Below, piece after piece: positions 18,086-27,704 of a stretch of 27,704 nt of DNA. This DNA comes from Glomus cerebriforme (lineage: Eukaryota > Glomeromycota > Glomeromycetes > Glomerales > Glomeraceae), in NCBI GenBank assembly GCA_003550305.1, contig QKYT01000249.1:125828-153531 (forward strand), in the 5' to 3' direction. The notes beneath the pieces are model-generated. The model was not told where the DNA came from. It did not search any database and was given only the letters and a program-made list of their open reading frames with translations. A program made the position numbers and the translations under genes. Numbering within the stretch: position 1 is the stretch's first letter; each line of letters begins with the position of its first letter.

Positions 18086-20028
18086 AAATGAAAAATGCAA
18101 CTATATAAAAAAACCAAAAAAATACAACTATTACAAATCACTATTACTTACAAAACATTAAAAAACAATAGCATAATACTACTATTACCTACAAAATAAT
18201 AAAAAGAAAGAAACAAAAAAAATATGAAAAAAAATGAACAAGAAAAAAAAACAAACCAGGTAAAAATTACTAACCAAAAAATGGTTAATATAAATAGGTG
18301 AAATTTAAAATATAAAAAAATGCATTATGAAAATCAAGGTGAAATTCACCACCTGATGAATTTCTATTAAATTCACCTTCGGTGAATTATTTGCAAATTA
18401 ACCTCCGGTAACTGTCAAATAAATTCTTTTAGTATTTATATAGAATATTATTTAGCAAAGCAAATAAGTAAAAAAAAAAGATATATGACAGGTTATATTT
18501 TTAGTTTAAAGAAATTTTTAATAAATGAATCTTAAAATTATTAGATAAAATTATAAATTTATTATATAGATAAATTAAATAATTCAAATATCTAATTAAA
18601 AAAGAAAAATAATTTTATTATGAAATTTGTTTAGAATTATATCAGCTAAAATATATAATGATTCTTAATATTCAATTTTAGTTTTATTATTGGAATTATG
18701 AATTTTACATTAATTTTATATGAAAAAATTAATATGTATTATTATTTATAAGTACAAATAATAAATCTAATAATAAGAATTTTTTTTTTGAAATAAAAGT
18801 TATAATAACTGTACAACATCACGTGTAAACTTAATTTATTGGAGGATCGGCGAACAGATGTTTTGTTCAGTTTTTATAATTGATATTCTTTCTGTCTATC
18901 TTTTTTATTCCCTATTTTTTAGAGTCATAAAATAAAATAAAAAAACTGCGCAACTGCGCATGCAAACTTTATTTCGTGTGACGCCACTTCTCATTGACCG
19001 TATTATTATACCGGAGTTTATATGCATGCAATATGATTACCATTTACTATTTTTGGTTCATATACTATAATTAAAAAAAACTTGAAAAATATTGTTATAA
19101 CTTATGGGAGTCATTTCTTAAATGGATTTCTTTTTCGTAAAGATGCAATAAATAAGGAAAAATTGACAAAATTTCAAATGTAAACGCAGTAATCGCAGCA
19201 TTTGATTTGATCATCGCATTTACGCAGTTTGAGGCAATATGTAAATCTGCTTTGTAATTTATGAATGAAATGTTTGTTTCAAACACGTTTTATGATTGAA
19301 AGTAAAGAATAATTATTTTGAAAGAATGTAATTATCATTCAATGAGCAATATATTATATGTCAAGCCACTTACTTTAAATCAAAAAAAAAACTAAATTGG
19401 GATTTATTGTAACAAAAACATTTTATACTTTGAATTTTTCCCGCCAAAAAAAAAAAAAATTATTTTCCGATGGATTACAATAAAATAAAAATCTAACTAA
19501 ATAAAATAATCATAGAAAACACACATGCTGAAAAAATTCACTCTATAAGATGCATATATATATAATACAAGAAAAACGAAATATACTTTATTTAAGTATA
19601 TACAAGAAACAAAACAATTTCATTCTAATGTTTTTTAATGAATCTTATAAAAGAGGGTGTATATAATTTGGAAGGTACACAATAAAGCTTATACGTGAAA
19701 TTTATCTTTATATATATAGAGAATGAATTGGATGATTCTTATATATGTGAAAAAACATCATTGAAAAAATTTACGGTATTCGGAAAAAAAAATTCGGTCT
19801 ATTTAGATATGTACAAAAAAAAGGAAATTTTAAACAAAGCGAAAATAAATAATAAAATAATGTAATAATAATATTGCCAAAAGTCCATAAACGCCAAAAA
19901 AAAAAAAGAGAATAAATAAAATGTTTTTTTTTTTTGATAATAACATAAAAATTCGGTGGCCACCACTACTTATACACGTGTAATATTATTTCTTAATTAA
20001 CTTATGCTTAAAAGCTTATTTTTTTTTT
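18086..20028. other. long noncoding interval downstream of the zinc-cluster gene
   Basis: No gene is supported. Visible structure: a short stem-loop AATTCACC-TTC-GGTGAATT at about 18393-18411; two related words, 'tgtacaacatcacgtgtaaactt' near 18809 and 'ctgcgcaactgcgcatgcaaactt' near 18947, suggesting a diverged local duplication; and many A/T homopolymers. The part nearest 20028 would contain the 3' UTR of the zinc-cluster gene. Confidence 0.45.
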
Positions 20029-20068
20029 TCACTTCCAGCCACCAGGGCCATTAAAGTATGATAATAAA

Positions 20069-21067
20069 TTATTGACCACTGTTGGATGAATTTGAACCAT
20101 ATGTGCCATAAAAAGGAAAAGACGAATATATTCCGTCTTCCATATAAGAATGTTGATTGAAAGTGAAGTCGTTAGAAGTATGAACTGGAGAGCTACCATA
20201 TTCGCTTCCACTATAATAGGAAATTTCTTCCATTGGAGGAGTTAGGTGAGGGGAACTAACCTCAATATTTGGGGTTGGGGTTAAGAGCGGAGAAGTTATG
20301 TCAAGTTTAAAGTCAGGAACACTTAAATTACTCATATCAGAACCAATGTCAGATCCTGGAGAATGTAAGGCTAAGTTTGCCATACCAGTTGTCATTGTTG
20401 TAGGTACACTTTCAGTTGTAGTGATTGTTGTATTAAGTTGGTTTGAAATATTTATTTCATCGAAAAGATTTTGTGGAATAGTTGCACTCGGGTTGAATGC
20501 ATCATCTGGATTACAGTAATTCATACTGGCTTCTGCTATAGTTCTTAACGTCGCGATAATGCTATTTGTACTATTATTATCATCTTGTGATAAACGTGAA
20601 AGTAATGCATTAATAACAGGTAATAAAATTGCCCAGCATCTGCTTTCATTAATAGCTTGACGAAGTTGGTTAAAAACAATGGGGTGATCAGCGAAAAAGT
20701 TATTACAATCGAAAAGTAAGTTTGAAATTTGTTTTTCCCATTTTAAAATCTCAACATTACAATTATATTCTTCGGTTTTCTTGATAAAGTCGTTTTGAAT
20801 AATTTCGATATTTGATTGGGTTTCGACCAAAAGATTTTCTAAATTTTCAATTTTTGAATTAAGTTTTTCAACTTGTCGATTTTTTCGCGGACTTTTATCA
20901 TAAACACAAGTTCCATAATCGCAATTTGAACAAGAAACATTATTCTCAGCATCGCCGTCGCATTTAATCTTCAAATGCCTGCATTTTTGACAGGCTCTAC
21001 GATTGATGGAACCTCTTGGTTGACGTTTGGTAGGTTGATGAACAGGAAGAGATTGTACTGAACTCAT
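20069..21067 (-). CDS. Zn(II)2Cys6 fungal-type transcription factor
   Basis: The product is 332 residues from ATG at 21067, an uninterrupted frame. Basic N-terminus, then the binuclear zinc cluster: Cys26, Cys29, Cys36, Cys46, Cys49, Cys54 (ACQKCRHLKIKCDG ... CSNCDYGTCVY). Six cysteines bind two zinc ions and contact CGG-type DNA half-sites. The last Cys spacing is four residues, shorter than the usual six or more. A linker (KSPRKNRQ) leads into a coiled coil at about residues 60-105 (VEKLNSKIENLENLLVETQS), the dimerisation segment. The middle is helical. The last 140 residues are Ser/Thr/Asn/Pro-rich with SP/TP sites (TSPLLTPTP, SSPHLTPP), consistent with an activation or phospho-regulated region. 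No 'fungal-specific TF' middle homology domain is evident, so it is a short form. It is the only clearly intact gene in the window. A nuclear role is inferred; the target is unknown. Confidence 0.93.
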   Translation of the reverse strand: MSSVQSLPVHQPTKRQPRGSINRRACQKCRHLKIKCDGDAENNVSCSNCDYGTCVYDKSPRKNRQVEKLNSKIENLENLLVETQSNIEIIQNDFIKKTEEYNCNVEILKWEKQISNLLFDCNNFFADHPIVFNQLRQAINESRCWAILLPVINALLSRLSQDDNNSTNSIIATLRTIAEASMNYCNPDDAFNPSATIPQNLFDEINISNQLNTTITTTESVPTTMTTGMANLALHSPGSDIGSDMSNLSVPDFKLDITSPLLTPTPNIEVSSPHLTPPMEEISYYSGSEYGSSPVHTSNDFTFNQHSYMEDGIYSSFPFYGTYGSNSSNSGQ

Positions 21068-21104
21068 GTTTTTTTTTTACGATTTTTGTTTATGTAAATG
21101 CGAA

Positions 21105-21113
21105 ATGACGTAA
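21105..21113 (-). promoter_or_regulatory. possible CRE/ATF-type site upstream of the zinc-cluster gene
   Basis: Minus strand TTACGTCAT lies about 40 bp before the ATG at 21067, a match to the bZIP (ATF/CREB) core TKACGTCA. In a window with few CG dinucleotides a TACGTCA word is noticeable. Its position so close to ATG could also put it in the 5' UTR. Confidence 0.35.
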
Positions 21114-23611
21114 ACGATATAATGGTATGTGAATTTATTTATAACTTAATTATATAATTTCTTTGAAGTGTTTGTGTTTGTGTGAAGTCGAAAGTATCTA
21201 ATAAATAGATCGAAAGTGTATTTTTTAAAAAGTTCAAAGTCTAAACGAAAAAGGGTATAGACGATTAAAACGAAAAATAAAGAAGTGATATTGTTAAAAA
21301 AAAAAAAAAACTAGAAACGTTAGTGCGTAAGTAGAAATAAGATGTGAGATGTAAGGTACAGTATTTATATGTTTATATAGAGAAAATGTAAGAATTAGGA
21401 ATCTCGAAAAACAAAGGTATAATGTTAAAATTTTTATTATTGATAATTTTATTGCAAATGAACCAAATTAATGTTTGGCAATTCTTGCGAGGGAGAATAA
21501 AAGCAAAAAAGTTGGGGTTTATATATATTATTTTGTTGACAAATTTTGAGGCGCAGAAAAAATGTTTGTAAATACTGCGTTCTTTATTAAATTTCTCAAT
21601 TTATTTGTTAAAATTATTTTTTTTTTTTTTTTTTGAAATTAATGATGTACCCGAATGATCTTATTTATGCTTTTTTCAGATGTGGCTTGACTGTGGCAAT
21701 AATATTCATTGTGATGCATGGTATAACCAATGATTTAATGTTATTTTGTTTTCTTGTTCCAATGGAAACAAGCACTGAACAAGCCACATACGAAGAAGGA
21801 TTCGATAGAATACACATGGACACTAAATTTCTTATTCACTAGCCATCAATTGTCTTTGTAAACCGGCGCAGTTAAGATTCCGGATTTTAACTAAATTAGA
21901 ATATTTTGTGTTCATTTAAAAAATAATCAAAAAAAGGAAAAAAGAAAAAAATAGAACAATTTGTTGTGTAATCTATAGTGTTACATAAAACATTGTTGTT
22001 AACAAAAATAAGTGTATTCTTCATGGAAGAGTTTAAAACTGTGGAAAACCGTTAAAGAAAAATTTTGTTCTAATACGGAAATTAGACTACGAAAAATGTG
22101 ATTTTCTACTTTATTTCTTCTTTTTTTGTTTCAGCGCATATTTGTATTAACAGAAAACATGTGCATTTTCAATAGACTAATTAGTAAAATGAGTTTTTTT
22201 TTAATTTTTTCAATACCTGGTGAAGTTGTTAATCACTTCTTTTAGAAAATGCTACTATAATAAATATTCTTTATCGGAGAAAATAATAATGAAATTATTT
22301 ACATATTGGACATTGTATTAAAGTTACGAGAACATTTCCTGAGTAATTGTATTTCTTTCTTTTTTTGGGAGGGGGAAGAGGGCTTTTACATTGTAAAATG
22401 AACTTTAGTTGAGACAAACTTTTTATAAGTTGTAAAAATAAATTTCTTCCTAATTTGTAAGAAACAAAATACAAGATTTTATGCAAGTAAAAAAAAAAAC
22501 TATATTTTTGCATTATGTACTGTACATTCATTATTAATAATTGTATGAAATAATGAGTCTTTTTACCAGGTAACTTCCGTGATAGTTCTCTTTAATTACC
22601 AAAATTGGTAATACATTCTAGAAATGATAATTATGTTCGTTTGTTTTAGGTAATGTTGACGAAGAGGTTTTTTTATTTCAACTTTTATGGAAACTTTTAG
22701 GTTTCACTATTAACAATCTCGAAAAAGCAGAAAATTCTAGAATACAATCTTTTTAAAACAAACGGGTTTACCAATTATTTCATCATAGAAAAATTCTTTT
22801 AGTCTTATTTGGGTTGGGTTTTCCAATTATTTTATTTACAATAATTTTAGTTTTTAATATTCTTTTTCTAGAATATGTAAAACCTTTTTAAACTATTTTT
22901 AGGTAGACGTTGTATTTGTTTTTAAGGAAATTTTGTCCATTCTTTGCCGTAAATATTATAAAATAACAAACGCTTTTAAAATTGCCAAGAAATTTTTTAT
23001 TTTATTTTTAAATGCATCAAAATTAAAAATTCTTCACAATACTTATACCCACCCTCTTTTATAATACTAAATAAATTATTGATTTCTTTGCTTATTGATT
23101 GTAATAAAAATAGCGAAAAAATTCAGATCTATCTATTGTTTCTATTTATTGTCTACACTATCGATTTTTGCTTGGTGTCTATTACCAACGCATTATTTCT
23201 ATATTAATCCCATGATTCAGTTTCATTTATTAAATTGCAAAGTTTCGTCCTAGTCTTCTTAATCTGGATAAATTAAAAATTGGTCGTCAGTTATAAAGAC
23301 TAACAAATTAATAAATTAAAATTAATTTTAGTAAAGTTTCACCATGTCTTTATGTTTTCTGCATTAATATATTATGTAATCATTACATTATGCAAGAGTA
23401 GGCATGCACTTTAAAATTAGAATTTTATGTTTCTTATCAATTGCCATTGTATAAGTTCTAATTCTGATATCTTCCTTATGTTAGGAATATTTTTATTCTT
23501 AGTCAGTTATTAAATCCAGAACTTAAATGTACAACCACAACTAAGAAGGCTACTTTATTACCGTAATTGTTGTTCGTAATTTTTATTTTCAATATTTTCA
23601 CTAGAACTTCT
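21114..23611. other. long noncoding interval upstream of the zinc-cluster gene
   Basis: The first several hundred bases probably hold the promoter and 5' UTR of the minus-strand zinc-cluster gene; GTGTTTGTGTTTGTGTG lies at 21167-21183. A small plus-strand frame at 21633-21842 has slightly higher GC but no protein-like features. Poly-T and poly-A tracts are frequent. No RNA gene or mobile element could be recognised. Confidence 0.4.
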
Positions 23612-24101
23612 TCATATTGTGATACGACGAAAGTATGCGCTTCTTTTTGCTGGTCCTATTTTACAACCTTTTATTCGGTTTATACGCTCCAGAAGAAATG
23701 ATTTTTTTTTTTTTGAACGCGTGTAAAAATTTTCTGTCGCACACAGGATCTTTGAGAAATGATAGTTACATTGGTGTAACAATTTCATGGTTAATGAAAT
23801 TACACGAAGCTCTAAAAAACTGTTTAAACAGCCATGAAATTTAAAAGAAAAAATGGTTTCAACCACAATGGAAAATGGTGCTAATATAAAAAAAAAAGCA
23901 ATTTCTTTAATGAATAGAGTTGAAAGAATAGCTTTTGCTGCATATACATTACATAGAGTTACAAAGCCTGGAGCCAATAAACAGTTTACCAAGAGAGTTA
24001 ACAATATTCTTTTTTTTTTGTCTTTGTCCAAAACAAATTGGACGATTAAAAGAAGTATAAAAGAAAAGAAGAAACGTTCGGTTAGAACGTTTCTATACTA
24101 A
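23612..24101. other. segment open on both strands, coding status unresolved
   Basis: The minus strand is open for 139 codons (24031-23612) with an N-terminus that could be a signal or membrane segment (MDKDKKKRILLTLLVNCLLA). The plus strand carries two adjoining frames of 69 and 82 codons, the second Lys/Arg-rich. Neither side has a recognisable domain, and GC is only slightly above background. Either the minus frame is a small secreted or membrane protein exon, or all frames are chance. Confidence 0.25.
24070..24094. repeat. perfect 10-bp stem, 5-base loop hairpin
   Basis: AGAAACGTTC (24070-24079), loop GGTTA, GAACGTTTCT (24085-24094). The arms are exact reverse complements and relatively GC-rich for this region. 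Confidence 0.75.
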
Positions 24102-24120
24102 GAAAAAAAAATGAAAAATG

Positions 24121-24152
24121 AAGTTTGTAACGAAACGAACGTTACGAAACTT
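24121..24152. repeat. second hairpin, 12-bp stem with one bulge
   Basis: AAGTTTGTAACG (24121-24132) pairs with CGTTACGAAACTT (24140-24152) with one bulged C/G; the loop is AAACGAA. It lies 27 bp after the previous hairpin, and both stems carry an AACGTT or AACG/CGTT core, so they may be related. Confidence 0.65.
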
Positions 24153-24907
24153 ACTGAATTCCCAGAGCCGAATCTACAAAAAAAAAGAAGCACAGGAAAT
24201 TGAGGATTTCCAAAAATGCTTGAAATGATTCATATATGTATGTACAAGATGGAATAGTTCATATCTTGTATGGACAAGGCTATTAGAATTAAAAGTTTTT
24301 TGAAAATACCTTATATTTGTCTTATAACGAAGATGATAAAGATGATGGTGATTATCTAGAGTGGAGGTGGAAGTAGTAATTGTTATTTGCTATTTTTCAT
24401 TAATTAATTATTTTTTTTTTTTAATTTTACTACATGATTTAGTAATTGAGGATCGGATGATGATTTATACAATTTAATTTATGGACTTTTACATTCTGAA
24501 AATTTGGCTTAGGTTAATGATGAAAATGCGATCCAAGATACATTAGGTGATTTATTTTATTGTTTATAATTAATATGTTTTAAATTCAAAATTAATTTTA
24601 AGATATTTATTTACAATGAAGAAAATAAACAAATCCAGAATATGAATTACTGCGAAATCAGTAATTGAATCAATATTTAGCAGAATTCCATTGAGAGGTG
24701 CAAGAGAAAGAGGAATGGAAAGGTGGACAGGGAAGGAGACATGAAAGAATAGGGATAAGTTGTGAAAGAGGTAGAGTGAATGCAGATCCTAGATTTTGAA
24801 ATTGAAAATCCAATTAACATCACAGATCTCTTAAACAAGATGAAGACTTTCGTTTATCTGTCTAAGAAAGAATATTGGAAATGCCTACATCGGATGATGG
24901 CTGTACT
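24153..24907. other. intergenic DNA, possible 5' part of the hAT relic
   Basis: No continuous frame. A purine-rich run (gagaggtgcaagagaaagag and following, about 24693-24775) stands out in composition. If the hAT element downstream was full length, its N-terminal part would lie here, but no BED finger or DUF659-type motif is readable. Confidence 0.35.
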
Positions 24908-25340
24908 TTAAACCCTCGATTAAAGAATCTCAAATTTGTTGATGATGTTATTATTAAATATGAAATAATTAGAAAACTTTATGAGCTTTAATCTGATGAG
25001 CAATTTACAGATGAATTAAATCCTTCACATTTTACTAGTGGGTCCTACTTCCTCATCATCTTCAAATACCATTCTTACTGCAATTTTCAATAATGACAAC
25101 AATGATGATGATACTTAAGATAATGAAGTTGATATCTATTTAAAATTTACCAATTCCAAAACAGAGATATCTGTAATTCAAAAAGATTTCCCTTGTTGAG
25201 CTGAATAGCGCGTAGATGTTTGTCAATTCCAGCTTCGGTACTAGTGAAAAGCTTTTTTTGGGGTGCTTGATAGAATCTCACAACTGTTTGAGTCCAGAAT
25301 CAATTGAGCAGCTTTTATTTTTAAACCGAAATGTAGCTTT
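24908..25340 (+). pseudogene. hAT transposase C-terminal (dimerisation) relic
   Basis: Plus-strand pieces in hAT order: LNPRLKNLKFVDDVIIKYEI (the 'LDPRfK.lkf' block) at 24908; EVDIYLKFTNSKTEISVIQK at about 25126, the 'ei..Yl' block; IARRCLSIPAS at 25205-25237, the 'lAr.yLsIPAsS' block; then after a frameshift FGTSEKLFLGCLIE and LSPESIEQLLFLN, the 'sErlFS..g.li..rR..L.p..ve.l..l' block. Several stops intervene. It is a different copy from the relic at 2161-2958, which preserves the catalytic core instead. It is dead; termini not found. Confidence 0.7.
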
Positions 25341-25460
25341 ATTTCCAATTATTCCACCAATAAATGAAAAAAGTATAAAGTCTGCAAAATGCAAATCTGG
25401 AGTACTATTGAGATTGTCTTGGCGAATAAAAAAATTCTAAATTCTTGATTATCTATTATC

Positions 25461-25541
25461 TATTTTTATATTTTTCACATGAATACCTTCCTTAAAATGA
25501 TAACATATTCCATACATATCTAAGTTACCAGAAACGCTTCA
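25461..25541. repeat. diverged direct repeat, copy A
   Basis: TATTTTTATATTTTTCACAT, a CCTTCC word, and the stretch ACATATCTAAGTTACCAGAA with following ACGCTTCA match 27614-27704 in the same orientation with small gaps. It lies 120 bp after the hAT relic. It may be one end or one copy of an unidentified repeat. Confidence 0.65.
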
Positions 25542-26396
25542 CAAGAGAAGATAGGTAAGTGTATCTCACGCAAATTCTTTAATAAAGATCCACCCAATGT
25601 TGACTCATATGGTTACAGTTTACTCTTACAGATTGGCTCAAAATTTTTGTGAAATTATCACTTTTTTGACCGAAATGAAAAAAATTGGATATAAATTTCA
25701 GTAAGACAGTAACTAATTTATAATGTGAATTATAGCAATTGTTCAAGATTATTTTAAAGCTCCAAATAATGGTACATTCGAAGTAGTTGGCCAATCATGT
25801 AAAAATTCCTTTGGTCTACTTGGTCTTTGGCTTGTAATAACAATTCTATAGTCCATTATAATCTAATCAATCATGGAGAAAAAATATCACCAGACGCCAT
25901 GGTTTATCCAAGTTCTATATACGTTGCATGATAACGTTCCATATCTTTAGCGATATAAATGTACTTTGAGTTTGTATATATTATTATATATTTATTTTTG
26001 AATCACTTTCCTAATATTTATAATATTCTTATATAGAATCATCCTCATGCTAGAATCATTATTGAAATATCCAACACAAAGTATTCCTTCATAAGAGGGA
26101 AGATGTGAAAATTGAATGTGTGAACCATATGTTTGATATATATTTGGTATTAAACTTGATATTATTAAAATTCACCAAGGATATGCCTATCAATTGATAT
26201 TGGAGTGTTTAGCTATCCATTTATTTTTTTTTTATGGCCTTTGAGAATTCTAGTTGTTGGGATTTGCAAAGTATGCCTTTTTGTCCTAGATCCTAACCCT
26301 TGACCTATGGCTACTGGTCTTAGATCCGTAGCTGATAACATTTATCGAAGTCATAAATGACATTATAAGGAAATTAAATTAAAGAATTAAACTTAC
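25542..26396. other. intergenic or intronic DNA
   Basis: No reading frame can be supported. Short pieces read on both strands (for example DPPNVDSYGYSLLLQIGS on plus near 25588) without a recognisable family. If the exon at 26397-26764 is real, the part next to it is its intron. Confidence 0.35.
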
Positions 26397-26764
26397 TGTT
26401 CATAATCCATATCCTTGATGTAATTGAAAAGGACATTTTCTATGATTGTTCCAATTCTTAATTGCAACTTAAAATCATCTGAAATTAAATTATGTGCTTT
26501 GTGAAAGGCTACTTTATTGATTTTCAGAGGTTTATCATCTTCTATTGAGTCATTTTCAATATCTTCTTTACACACATTCTCAATAATATCTTTCTCAGCC
26601 ACATTCATAAGTTTTTTGTTATCCTCTTTGTTATTGCTATTGTCATTATAATTATTATCAAATTCATATGATGTAAAACAGTTTGTTGATTTATTGTAAC
26701 TGCATGCTGAGAACAAAAATGAGAGATTTTGCCAATACAATTCATTTATTATTTCGATTGTCTT
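26397..26764 (-). CDS. candidate internal exon, acidic Asn/Asp-rich protein of unknown family
   Basis: The minus strand is open from 26764 (KKTIEIINELYWQNLSFLFS) with no ATG at the start; the first in-frame ATG is at about residue 53. It is preceded by TTAAG, a possible acceptor, and ends DMDYE-CA followed at once by GTAAGT (26396-26391), a canonical donor, so the TAA just after would lie in an intron. The middle is low complexity (NNYNDNSNNKEDNKK) and acidic (VCKEDIENDSIEDDKPLK), and the end LISDDFKLQLRIGTIIENVL looks globular. I do not recognise the family. It may equally be a fragment of a broken gene: the next plausible exon could not be found intact. Confidence 0.35.
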
Positions 26765-27613
26765 CTTAATAGATTACAATATCCCTTTAATTTTATAGAA
26801 GAAACAAATTTTATTAAAATTCACCAGCAGAAACATATAAATAGAATCAATCTACTATTAATAATTTTTTTTATAATCAATTGTTAAATACAGTATAGTC
26901 CAACCACTTGCAATATTATGGAACTTTCTAATTACCAAGTGATTATGATCTATTTTTGAATCATTAATTACACCAAAATATGCTGTATCTGCTCTTTCTG
27001 CTTATTATATCATAACAGTCCTATTGTTAACTTTAATATTGATTTGTACTTAATTCAGTAAGAAGTGTTAGAATACAAAAAGAGTAGTATAATTGTTAGT
27101 ATGAAATAATTATTAATTATTAATAAATAATTTAATTCATATGTAAAAAAAATCTTATTAGAAGGTTATTGTTATTTAATATATTAATTATTATTATATA
27201 ATTGGTATGAAAAATTATTTGTTAACTGAATCTAAATTAATGATTATATAATATCAAAATAATTATTATATTATTGAAGCTCACAACAATTAAATGAGAT
27301 TAATAATTATATTTGATTAATTAATTATTAATTATACAGATAAAAATATATCAATTATTTTTGATTTTTTCTTTACAAAACTATTTAATAAACTTTTTAA
27401 GTGTCAAATTAGATTTAAATTGATTTAATGCTATTATTATCTTTAAATATGATTTTTTTTTTTTTATATGATCAAATAAAATAAACTTATCTTTGTTATA
27501 TAATTCAAATTAACTACTATTTATAAATTATAACACATAATGTCATATCATCAAACAGTTAAAAAAATTGTTTAATTAGTTAATAATTAGTTAAAAGAGG
27601 AATAAAAAAAAAT
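26765..27613. other. very AT-rich noncoding DNA
   Basis: TTAATTATTAATTAT-type words dominate between 27080 and 27350 without a regular period. No gene or RNA is seen. Confidence 0.5.
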
Positions 27614-27704
27614 TATTTTTATATTTTTTATATAAACCTTCTCTTCAAAATATCAGTATGAAATAAAATTAAATACATATTCTAAGTTATCAGAAATGCT
27701 TTCA
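27614..27704. repeat. diverged direct repeat, copy B, running off the window
   Basis: It matches 25461-25541 through TATTTTTATATTTTT, CCTTCTCTT and ATACATATTCTAAGTTATCA with following GAAATGCTTTCA. The match is still running at the last base, so the true length is unknown. Confidence 0.65.

Noticed and set aside
19095..19286. 63-codon minus-strand frame
   Set aside because: It starts at GTG, not ATG, shows no domain, and lies in featureless DNA.
20298..20519. 73-codon plus-strand frame
   Set aside because: Shadow of the zinc-cluster gene on the opposite strand.
21633..21842. 69-codon plus-strand frame with a hydrophobic stretch
   Set aside because: No homology recognised, no supporting exon structure, and it lies just after a poly-T tract; likely chance.
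22295..22531. 78-codon minus-strand frame
   Set aside because: Composition follows poly-A/T tracts (PPPKKRKK from a G-rich run) and no protein-like pattern is present.
1..27704. tRNA, 5S or other RNA genes
   Set aside because: No B-box (GGTTCGA-type) sequence with a fitting A-box and cloverleaf was found on either strand by eye.

Overview
The window is eukaryotic, very AT-rich and gene-poor. It has homopolymer tracts, spliceosomal-type intron signals, decayed transposons and Crinkler-type proteins. These, together with F-box/leucine-rich-repeat and Zn(II)2Cys6 families, fit an early-diverging fungus, most likely an arbuscular mycorrhizal fungus (Glomeromycotina, Rhizophagus-like). That assignment is inferred from protein families and composition; no marker gene is present. 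Only one gene looks intact beyond doubt: a Zn(II)2Cys6 transcription factor at 20069-21067 (-).

Layout. 1-5100 is transposon debris: a hAT transposase relic (2161-2958), a 141-bp hAT-like MITE with an exact 8-bp target duplication (1724-1864), and a roughly 213-bp Mutator-like MITE with a 9-bp duplication (4821-5033) that has an older inverted relative at 1365-1500. 5110-6043 is a frameshifted pseudogene carrying an in-frame 63-bp duplication. It diverges from an orphan 152-codon ORF (6128-6586) with a 17-residue Ala/Lys repeat. 6964-8822 holds two same-strand Crinkler relics. A 99-bp hAT-like MITE sits just 3' of the upstream relic.

9393-15962 is the most unusual block. Every relic in it lies on the minus strand: a PrimPol-type primase fused to an SF3 helicase (13408-15962), a tyrosine-recombinase-like gene (11514-12672), a coiled-coil gene (10906-11421), an F-box/gag-like fragment (10475-10849) and an F-box/LRR fragment (9718-10421). 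Three of these share a T-rich motif just upstream of their ATG. A primase-helicase beside a tyrosine recombinase is the gene set expected of a self-replicating, integrating, virus-like mobile element. All copies are full of stops, so this looks like a fossil. A 378-bp TIR element bounded by 10-bp direct repeats (13021-13398) inserted at the 3' end of the helicase gene.

15963-19000 has no gene. It holds foldback elements, two minisatellites and a 52-bp near-perfect palindrome (17688-17739). After the zinc-cluster gene, 21068-24900 is mostly noncoding, with two strong hairpins at 24070-24152. A second hAT relic (24908-25340), a candidate internal exon (26397-26764) and a diverged direct repeat (25461-25541 and 27614-27704) complete the window.
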